A stretch of DNA of 64,000 bases. It comes from J095 sp964517605 (GTDB lineage Bacteria; Chloroflexota; Anaerolineae; 4572-78; J111). Location: NCBI GenBank assembly GCA_964517605.1, contig CAZFCE010000003.1, forward strand, positions 124,001 to 188,000. The letters run 5' to 3'. The notes beneath the pieces were generated by a model that searched no databases, had not been told where the DNA came from, and saw nothing but the letters and a program-made list of their open reading frames with translations. Positions 57,953 through 64,000 of the stretch are shown here, piece by piece (positions within the stretch are counted from its first letter, which is position 1; each line of letters starts with the position of its first letter). The position numbers were made by a program, and so were the translations under genes.

Positions 57953-59434
57953 TCAGCGCCCAAAGGTATAAACTTCCACTTGCTGCGGGTTCCGGCTGAT
58001 GCCCACTAACTGCCCGCGCAGGTTAAATTCCAGATCGCTTAAAAAGCCGGATTTGAAGTTGCCCAAAACTTTGCCGGTATTGGTGGTTAAAACCGGGTGG
58101 TAGGCGTAGCCCCAGGCCAGCCGGCCCGGCCCATCAACCGCCAGGCTGTAGGGGCGGTCTTCATCTGTTGGCCCTTCAATGCGGTCAATCAGGCGGCCAT
58201 TCTCATCAAGTTTCAGCACAAAGTTAGCCGAAGTGCTAATATACATGGTGCCGGTACCGTCAATGGCCAACCCCGTAACCTCTGCCGCAAAATCCTTTAC
58301 TCCCACTTGCTTAAAAAAGCCCTCTTTAACGCCGCCAACCTGCATTAACAGCTTGCCCTGAGCGCTAAATTTTGCCAGTTCGCGGGAATGAACCGCCACC
58401 ACTTCGCCTTTGGGCGTAACCGCAATGGCCTCGTACCTGCCCACCTGATCCGGGTTGGGCGTCCACTGGTTTATCAGTTTGCCGGTATCGGTTTGATAAA
58501 CGTTGATTTTGCGCCCCACCAGCGCGTACAGGTTGCCCTGCAAATCCGCCGCCAGCCCGTTAACGTAATCATTTTCGGCGGGCATAAGCTGCTGCCACAA
58601 AAAGTTGCCATCGGCGCTAAAGGCTTGAATGCGGCCCGGGCTGTAATCGCCTACAAAAATGCGACCCTGTTTATCCACCCCGATGGTGCGCGCGTCCGTA
58701 AAGTAGCCGGGGCCATCTCCTTTTTGCCCAAACGATTGGACAAGCTGCGCAAATGGCGTGGGGCTGGGCGTGGGCGTTACGGTTGGCGTGGCGGTGGCGG
58801 TTGTCAAATCCGTGTTTTGGAACGCAAAATACACCGGCAGCCCCACCGAAAGCATCAACACCAGCACCGCCACAGACACCACCGCCAGCCCGATTCCGGC
58901 GCACGCGCGGTTTGATGAGGCCGGCGCTGACGCCGGAAGGCCGCTGGCCTGCACCGGCTGGCCATTTATTATAACTATTTGCCCGGCTTGCAGTTGTTCT
59001 ACCGCCGCTTTGGCTTCGGCCAGGCCAACGTTGGTTAAGGCGCGGTATTTTTTGATGGCCTCGATTTTGTTACCGGCCCGTAAACTGGTGATTATTCCGG
59101 CCAGTTGATCGGCTTGCCCCAGCGTTTCGTTCAGGTTGATGGTCGAACGATCCGGCGATGTTACCGGCTGCCCGGCTTGCAACTGCTCCACCGCGGCTTT
59201 GGCTTCGGACAGGCTGACGTTGGTCAACTCACGATATTTTTTGATGGCCTCGATTTTGTTGCCGGCTTGCAAACTGGCCAACACTCCGGCCAATTGCGGA
59301 TTGGCGGCGGATTGGCCTCGCAATGTTTCGGGTACCACCACCGAACTGCCGCAAAACTGGCATTCGATGATGGGGGCAGGCCCGTGGTAGGTTAAGGGTG
59401 CGCCGCAGTTTGGGCATTTAAATGTGTCTATCAT
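57953..59434 (-). CDS. Zinc ribbon, two L7/L12-like repeats, membrane helix and NHL/propeller domain
   Basis: 493 residues. The N-terminal zinc ribbon has Cys7, Cys10, Cys25 and Cys28. Two copies of a 41-residue unit (49-89 and 112-152), each with AGNKIEAIKKYR.LTNV.L.EAKAAVEQLQAGQ, resemble the C-terminal domain of ribosomal protein L7/L12 (helix KIxxIKxVRExTGLxLKEAKxLVE). One membrane helix (about 179-203) separates these cytoplasmic parts from a Thr/Pro linker (about 210-228) and an outside NHL-like beta-propeller (GPGYFTDARTIGVDKQGRIFVGDYSPGRIQAFSADG and similar). The repeated units are also similar at DNA level (about 59010-59120 and 59160-59290). Function unknown; the layout joins a cytoplasmic protein-binding module to an external sensor-like propeller. 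Confidence 0.82.
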   Translation of the reverse strand: MIDTFKCPNCGAPLTYHGPAPIIECQFCGSSVVVPETLRGQSAANPQLAGVLASLQAGNKIEAIKKYRELTNVSLSEAKAAVEQLQAGQPVTSPDRSTINLNETLGQADQLAGIITSLRAGNKIEAIKKYRALTNVGLAEAKAAVEQLQAGQIVIINGQPVQASGLPASAPASSNRACAGIGLAVVSVAVLVLMLSVGLPVYFAFQNTDLTTATATPTVTPTPSPTPFAQLVQSFGQKGDGPGYFTDARTIGVDKQGRIFVGDYSPGRIQAFSADGNFLWQQLMPAENDYVNGLAADLQGNLYALVGRKINVYQTDTGKLINQWTPNPDQVGRYEAIAVTPKGEVVAVHSRELAKFSAQGKLLMQVGGVKEGFFKQVGVKDFAAEVTGLAIDGTGTMYISTSANFVLKLDENGRLIDRIEGPTDEDRPYSLAVDGPGRLAWGYAYHPVLTTNTGKVLGNFKSGFLSDLEFNLRGQLVGISRNPQQVEVYTFGR

Positions 59435-59523
59435 TTGTTAACCCCTGGCGTTTGTTAATTGGCGATATAGCTATTGTGGGTTTGTAACGCGAATGGCCCG
59501 CATAATTTGGCTAAAAACTCCAC

Positions 59524-59558
59524 CTTCCTGAAAGCTACAACTTGTAGCTTTCAGGAAG
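59524..59558. terminator. Perfect hairpin between metY and the zinc-ribbon gene
   Basis: CTTCCTGAAAGCTACAA and its complement form a 17-bp stem around one base. On the minus strand a GGAGTTTTTA run follows, consistent with ending the metA-metY transcript. No second copy is seen in the window. Confidence 0.7.
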
Positions 59559-59595
59559 ATTAAATAATTTGGAATTGCCGCTTGAATTTTGCCGT

Positions 59596-60864
59596 TTATG
59601 CCGCCAACGCCTGTTCAAGATCGGCGATGATGTCGTCAATGTGTTCAATGCCCACGCACAGGCGAATCATATCGGGAGCAACGCCGGCCTGCTCCAGTTC
59701 TTGCTCGCCAAGCTGGCGGTGAGTGGTTGAAGCCGGATGGGCCGCCAAAGAGCGGGTATCGCCAATGTTAACCAGCCGTTTAAATAGTTTGAGCGCATCG
59801 TAAAACCGCACTCCGGCCTCAAAGCCACCTTTGATGCCAAACGTGAGCAACGCCGATGGCCGCCCGGCGGTGTATTTTTGCGCCAGCGCATAATACGGCG
59901 AATCCGGCAGGCCGGCAAAGCTCACCCAGGCCACGTTGGGGTGATTTTTAAGGTAATTGGCCACCGCCAGCGCGTTATCGCAGTGGCGTTCCATCCGCAG
60001 CGCCAGGGTTTCGATGCCTTGCAAAATTAAAAACGCATTCAGTGGGCTAATAGCCGAGCCGGTGTTGCGCAGCGGCACGGTGCGGGCGCGGGCAATAAAG
60101 GCCGCCGGCCCCATCGCCTCGGTGTAAACCACGCCGTGGTAAGCCGCTTCGGGCGTGTTGAGCCGGGGAAATCGCCCGGCGTGTTCCTGCCAGGGGAATT
60201 TGCCGGAATCCACAATGATGCCGCCCAGCGAGTTGCCATGCCCGCCCATATATTTGGTGAGCGAGTGGACCACAATGTCCGCGCCGTAGTCAATCGGTTT
60301 GATGAGGATGGGCGTGGCCACGGTGTTATCCACAATTACCGGCACGCCGTGCCGGTGGGCCATCGCCGCGATGGCTTCGATATCGGCAATATTGCCAGCC
60401 GGGTTGCCAATGGTTTCGCAGTAAATCGCGCTGGTTTTGTCATCAATCAGGGCTTCAAAGCTGGCCGGCTGATCATCTTTGGCAAAACGCACCTGAATGC
60501 CTTGCCGGGGCAGCATGTGGGCAAACAGCGTGTAAGTGCCGCCGTACAGCAGCGGCGCGGTAATAATGTTGTTGCCCAGTTCTGCCAGCGTGAGGATAGA
60601 ATAATTGATGGCCGCCATGCCAGAACTGAGCGCCAGCCCGGCAATGCCGCCCTCCAGTTCGGCCACCCGTTTTTCCAGCACATCGGCGGTGGGGTTCATA
60701 ATCCGGGTGTAGATGTTGCCCGGCACGGCCAGGTTAAACAGGTCGGCCCCGTGTTGGGCGTTATCAAACTCATAGGCTACGGTTTGGTAAATGGGCACCG
60801 TTACCGATTTGGTAGTGGGTTCGGTTTGGTAGCCGCTGTGAATAGCAATTGTTTCTGGTTTCAT
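59596..60864 (-). CDS. metY: O-acetylhomoserine (thiol)-lyase
   Basis: 422 residues of the Cys/Met metabolism PLP enzyme family, with the MetY length and pattern. Motifs: HSGYQTEPTTKSVTVPIYQTVAYEF at the N-terminus, the PLP-phosphate region SSGMAAI, the Asp partner VIVDNTVATPI and the PLP Lys204 in HSLTKYMGGHGN. It makes homocysteine from O-acetylhomoserine and sulfide. It lies 46 nt downstream of metA in the same direction, so a two-gene operon for direct sulfhydrylation is clear. The gene directly upstream makes the activated homoserine. No riboswitch fits into the short metA leader. Confidence 0.94.
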   Translation of the reverse strand: MKPETIAIHSGYQTEPTTKSVTVPIYQTVAYEFDNAQHGADLFNLAVPGNIYTRIMNPTADVLEKRVAELEGGIAGLALSSGMAAINYSILTLAELGNNIITAPLLYGGTYTLFAHMLPRQGIQVRFAKDDQPASFEALIDDKTSAIYCETIGNPAGNIADIEAIAAMAHRHGVPVIVDNTVATPILIKPIDYGADIVVHSLTKYMGGHGNSLGGIIVDSGKFPWQEHAGRFPRLNTPEAAYHGVVYTEAMGPAAFIARARTVPLRNTGSAISPLNAFLILQGIETLALRMERHCDNALAVANYLKNHPNVAWVSFAGLPDSPYYALAQKYTAGRPSALLTFGIKGGFEAGVRFYDALKLFKRLVNIGDTRSLAAHPASTTHRQLGEQELEQAGVAPDMIRLCVGIEHIDDIIADLEQALAA

Positions 60865-60910
60865 GCTGGTTTGGCTCCTTGTTTGGGCTAATTACAGCTT
60901 GGATTACTTT

Positions 60911-62014
60911 TTACAAAATGGTTGGCGCGTTGGCCCGTTTTTCGCGTTTGTTGAGGCTGAGCGGGTCAGTTGGATCAATTCCGGGGATAAAGGGGATTTT
61001 GCGATCAACGTTGGTTAATTGGTACACCAACCCCAACCAGTTATTCACAATGGATTTGCCGGTATCGCGCCAGGTGTTATCCAGGTATGGTTCAATTTGT
61101 TTTTCCGGGAAGGGAGCGATGGGAGTGCCAAACTTTAAGGAGTTCAGCACAATTTGCTGGTATTCGTTTACAATTTCAGCCGCCTGCGGCGAAAAATAAT
61201 TATCGGGGTGGGGCGGGTAATCTTCGCGCTGGCCGTCAATAAACCGCAGCACCTCGCGCTTGTATTCCTTGAGCAAGCTGTTGCGGTCATATTCCGGGTG
61301 GCCCTGCATGTACACAATACGGAACTGGTCGGGGCCAACCGCCATGTGCACGCCGCCCTCTTCGCTGTAAACCAACACGGTGAACCCGGCGGCTTCCAGT
61401 TGGGCGCGGCTCACATCGTTGTGGCGTGAGTGCGGGACATCAAAGCGGGTATTAATATCGAGGAGCAGCGGATGCTGGGTTTGGGTAACGCGATGGCTGT
61501 AAACCCCCCAACGTTTTTTGGGCAGCGGTCGCCGCTCGATGCTGTGCAGCGCCTTGACAATAGCGTGGGTGGCCAGGCAGGAACACAACACCGAGGTTAC
61601 ATTTTCGGTGGCCCAGTTGATAATTTCCTGAAGCGGTTCCCAAAACGGCTCCTGATCCAGCGACGGGTTGGCCACGTTGGCCCCGGTGATGATCAATGCG
61701 TCAAACCCGTCTTTTTTGAGCTGCTCAAACGGGGTGTAATATTGGTCAATATAGGCTTGCGTTTCGGAACTGCGCGGCAGCCCCGGAATGGTGAAGGGGT
61801 ACACAAAAAATTGAGCGATCTGGTTGGAACTGCCAACCAGGCGCATAAATTGCTGTTCGGTTACCGCCAAAGCTGCGTCGGGCATCATGTTCAGGAATCC
61901 AATGTGCAATTCCCTGATATCCTGCCGCAAAGCTTGCTCCAGGCTGAGAATTTCTTGACCATTTTGACGCAGGTTGTCAAAGGTGGGGAGTGGTTTATGA
62001 GCAACTAAAGGCAT
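60911..62014 (-). CDS. metA: Homoserine O-acyltransferase (MetA family)
   Basis: 367 residues from ATG 62014, preceded by GGAGG. The family motifs are HIGFLNMMPDAALAVTEQQFMRL, RSSETQAYIDQYY, the nucleophile region VLCSCLATHA (Cys146 is the likely catalytic Cys, with Cys144 close by), YSHRV, and YMQGHPEYDRNSLL with the catalytic His and Glu. The loop that sets succinyl versus acetyl preference reads TGANVA where known enzymes have TGAP.G or TGAP.E, so specificity is not clear from this position; a metY partner suggests O-acetylhomoserine. The in-frame sequence before 62014 covers its promoter and I reject it. Confidence 0.9.
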   Translation of the reverse strand: MPLVAHKPLPTFDNLRQNGQEILSLEQALRQDIRELHIGFLNMMPDAALAVTEQQFMRLVGSSNQIAQFFVYPFTIPGLPRSSETQAYIDQYYTPFEQLKKDGFDALIITGANVANPSLDQEPFWEPLQEIINWATENVTSVLCSCLATHAIVKALHSIERRPLPKKRWGVYSHRVTQTQHPLLLDINTRFDVPHSRHNDVSRAQLEAAGFTVLVYSEEGGVHMAVGPDQFRIVYMQGHPEYDRNSLLKEYKREVLRFIDGQREDYPPHPDNYFSPQAAEIVNEYQQIVLNSLKFGTPIAPFPEKQIEPYLDNTWRDTGKSIVNNWLGLVYQLTNVDRKIPFIPGIDPTDPLSLNKREKRANAPTIL

Positions 62015-62057
62015 GGTCGCCTCCTTATTTATAGTATTTTTTTTACTAATCCGATGA

Positions 62058-62085
62058 ATTGTAGCGGTAATTGGTTGCCGTGCAA
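62058..62085 (-). promoter_or_regulatory. Promoter of metA-metY
   Basis: On the minus strand TTGCAC, 16 nt, TACAAT, 44 nt before the metA ATG. It sits between the upstream gene's terminator and metA. The leader is too short for a SAM riboswitch. Confidence 0.55.
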
Positions 62086-62101
62086 AAAAGGCGGTAAATA
62101 A

Positions 62102-62130
62102 AAAAGCGCGGGGAATGCCCCCGCGCTTTT
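62102..62130 (-). terminator. Intrinsic terminator of the BMP lipoprotein gene
   Basis: A perfect 12-bp stem (AAAAGCGCGGGG and complement) with a 5-nt loop and T-rich tail on the minus strand, 20 nt after the stop. Confidence 0.9.
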
Positions 62131-62150
62131 GGCTGCCGGTGAATGGCAGA

Positions 62151-64000
62151 TTACTTAAAAAGAACCAAACCCTGCGAACCGTACAGACTGCGATCCCAGG
62201 TAACGGCGGTGAGCTGGTTGCCTTGCAGGCCAAAGGTGATGGCATCCGGTTTGGCGTAGGTTGCGCCATCGGCGCGGCCAGTAAAGGTAACGGTAAACGT
62301 GCCGTCGCCGTTATCCTGCCAGTTGCCAACTTCAACAATGGGCGGTTTGCCGTTGAGGTAATCGGTGCTGAGTTGGGCGGTGCTATCGGCGTTGATAATG
62401 AGCGTCAGGTCTCGCCCGGGGCTATCCGCCGCCGGCAGCGAGGCTTTGTATACGCCGGTAAAATCGGTTTGCGACGAAACCGGGCTGGGCGCGGGCGGCA
62501 CACCGGCGTTATCATTTTGGCCATCGCCTTTTACCTCAACCAGCCCCAGTTTAAAGTGTTTGGTAACTTTTTGGGTGGGGCAGCACATGGGGTCATTGGG
62601 GCCGGGCGCAACCATTTGCACCACCACTTCGCCGTTTTGAATGGCCACGGCTTCAACTTTAACGCGGTCGCCCAACGGAAAGTTGGCCAGGTTAACCGGC
62701 GTGCCCGCCTGGTCAATCACAATGGCTAAATCAATAAAAACGCCGCTACCGCCCGAATTGGTAGCCAGCACCACGGCGGCGGCATCTACGGCGTTACCGG
62801 CCAGGCGGCCAAAGGCCATTTTATCGCTTAGGGTTACAACAATTTCGGCGGCGGAACCGGGCGCGGCGGGTTCGCGGTATTCGCCGTTGGCGAGCGTGGC
62901 AACGCCGTTTTGGGTCCAATCGGATTGGTAACGGGCGTTGCGCAGCATTTCCAGCGAGAGCGCGCCGGTAGCCGGTTCAGTTGCCGGAGCCGGCGCGGAT
63001 TCTGCCGGTGCGGGTTTCGCAGGCGCAGCGCCGCCCATCCCCGGTTGGGCAACGGGCGGTTTGCCCAGTGGCCAGCCGGTTGAAATGGAGCGGGCAATTA
63101 GCTGGCTTTTCAGGTTGGCCAGCGCGTCTTTTAAAGTTTGCGGTATCTGGCTGTCAAAATTGTGAAAAGGAGCCAGCCCCACGCCATCGTTGGCCAGCGA
63201 CCCAATGAAGTTGTTGCGGGGGTTGTTGTTGGGGTTTAGCTGGCCGGTTTCAATGGATTTTACAATCTCATAAATCATCACATCGGTTTTTTTGAGCACG
63301 CTGGTTAAGTACACATCGGCGTAATCCGGGTTGGTTTGGGCCAGGTCGGCATCTACCCCAATCACTTTCAGGCCGCGTTCCTGGGCCACCTGAGCGGAAC
63401 CCAACCCCGCCGCGCCGGCCACCGGGAAGATGATGTCGCAGTTTTGGTTGGCAAAATCGGTGGTGATTGACCGGCCAATGGTTTGGTCGGTAAAGTTGTT
63501 GGCAAATACGCCCGTGCCGCCCATTTTGTTACCGGTGTCGGTTTTCCAGCCAAGCGCCTGCACCGAGGCCCCGGTTTGGGTGTTGTAGTAATCTACGCCG
63601 CTGACAAAACCCACCATAAAGGCCAGCACCGGCGGAGTTTGCCGGCCACCGTAGGTGCAAACCACCCCGGTTTGGCTCATTCCGGCGGCCAGATACCCGG
63701 CCATAAATGAAGGTTCGTCAACATCAAACAGCAGGCCGGGGTTGTTGGGGCTTTGGCTGGGAAAATCAACGCCGATAAAACGGGTGCCGGGGTTGGCCAC
63801 TGCCGCGTTTCTGGTGATGGGGGCCAGGCTAAAGCCAACGGTGACAATGTTGTTAACGCCCTGTTGCAGCAGGGTGTTGATGCTCTGGTTGTAGTCGGCG
63901 CCTTCGGCCACTTCAACGTGCGTGGCTTCAATGCCAAAATCGGTTTGAGCGCGTTGCAATCCTTGCCAAATCAGTTGGTTAAAGCCTTTATCTTCGATGG
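62151..64000 (-). CDS. BMP-family (basic membrane protein) ABC substrate-binding protein, 5' truncated by window
   Basis: The frame continues past the window edge; about 616 residues are seen, with the signal peptide and first strand missing. It opens with IEDKGFNQLIWQGLQRAQTDFGIEA, the usual start of the BMP/PnrA (nucleoside or purine) binding fold, then VGFSLAPITRNAAVANPGTRFIGVDF and FLVGF-like strands ending near VGLAPFHNFDSQIPQTLKDALANLK. An Ala/Pro-rich linker follows, then a C-terminal extension of about 280 residues with LEMLRNARYQSDWTQNGVATLANGEYRE, which I associate with Chloroflexi BMP proteins and which may be a lipocalin-like fold. Its neighbours are metA and metY on the same strand, but an intrinsic terminator separates them, so no functional link is claimed. 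The ligand is unknown, probably nucleoside or thiamine-type. Confidence 0.82.
   Translation of the reverse strand, partial: IEDKGFNQLIWQGLQRAQTDFGIEATHVEVAEGADYNQSINTLLQQGVNNIVTVGFSLAPITRNAAVANPGTRFIGVDFPSQSPNNPGLLFDVDEPSFMAGYLAAGMSQTGVVCTYGGRQTPPVLAFMVGFVSGVDYYNTQTGASVQALGWKTDTGNKMGGTGVFANNFTDQTIGRSITTDFANQNCDIIFPVAGAAGLGSAQVAQERGLKVIGVDADLAQTNPDYADVYLTSVLKKTDVMIYEIVKSIETGQLNPNNNPRNNFIGSLANDGVGLAPFHNFDSQIPQTLKDALANLKSQLIARSISTGWPLGKPPVAQPGMGGAAPAKPAPAESAPAPATEPATGALSLEMLRNARYQSDWTQNGVATLANGEYREPAAPGSAAEIVVTLSDKMAFGRLAGNAVDAAAVVLATNSGGSGVFIDLAIVIDQAGTPVNLANFPLGDRVKVEAVAIQNGEVVVQMVAPGPNDPMCCPTQKVTKHFKLGLVEVKGDGQNDNAGVPPAPSPVSSQTDFTGVYKASLPAADSPGRDLTLIINADSTAQLSTDYLNGKPPIVEVGNWQDNGDGTFTVTFTGRADGATYAKPDAITFGLQGNQLTAVTWDRSLYGSQGLVLFK

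Noticed and set aside
60865..62100. SAM riboswitch controlling metA-metY
   Set aside because: The leader is about 40 nt and the metA-metY gap 46 nt; neither holds the needed stems.
62015..62338. N-terminal extension of MetA
   Set aside because: It would cross the promoter and the terminator of the upstream gene, and the ATG at 62014 has an ideal ribosome site.

Overview
The window reads as one chromosomal segment of a Chloroflexota bacterium, probably Anaerolineae-like. This is inferred from content: several GT-C membrane glycosyltransferases whose soluble tails repeat a Chloroflexi-typical beta domain, Thr/Pro-rich linkers after single membrane anchors, zinc-ribbon membrane proteins, BMP-type lipoproteins with an extra C-terminal domain, IS982-type remnants and many intergenic repeats. 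No rRNA, phage or CRISPR array is visible. Base composition is moderately GC-rich and fairly even, apart from AT-rich repeat islands near 19.7-20.0 kb and 36.2-36.4 kb.

Layout. 0-7.6 kb (minus): four consecutive, overlapping or closely spaced genes for large polytopic GT-C/YfhO-like envelope glycan proteins. 7.8-15.7 kb (plus): a dolichyl-phosphate glucosyltransferase-like GT2, metG, two tandem folC paralogues and lon. 15.8-20.6 kb: CoA-binding protein, membrane-anchored metalloprotease, CHASE4 chemoreceptor, and a deleted IS982 copy. 20.8-29.5 kb: three unknown exported or membrane proteins, two metallopeptidases (one PepF), a Cof-type HAD phosphatase, DinB and a methyltransferase. 29.5-36.2 kb (minus): a giant PA14/PKD surface protein, a ketopantoate-reductase-like enzyme and an oxalate-CoA-ligase-like enzyme. 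36.4-45.6 kb is a signalling island: two divergent multidomain histidine kinases and a 1307-residue protein joining two cyclic-nucleotide-binding domains, a NACHT NTPase, TPRs and a class III adenylyl cyclase. 45.7-48.4 kb: tRNA-Lys, a dense repeat locus and a secreted WD40 protein. 48.7-54.7 kb: DUF169 protein, a DsrC/TusE-like domain fused to a cysteine desulfurase, ArsR with two matching operators, an ArsP/DUF318 permease, PadR, an orphan molybdate-type permease and an XdhC Rossmann protein. 54.8-64 kb: DEAD-box helicase with a leader terminator, CDF metal exporter, a zinc-ribbon/L7-L12-like/NHL protein, a metA-metY operon and a truncated BMP lipoprotein gene.

Most notable: (1) the cNMP-NACHT-TPR-cNMP-cyclase protein, a self-contained cyclic-nucleotide/STAND architecture; (2) the sulfur-relay/cysteine-desulfurase fusion beside a metal(loid)-responsive ArsR-permease unit with readable operators; (3) a layered set of intergenic repeats: degenerate 7-bp tandem repeats at several places, 21-bp (3 x 7) tandem repeats at three loci, and two families of dispersed perfect palindromes. 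All function calls come from reading translated sequence; no database search was run.
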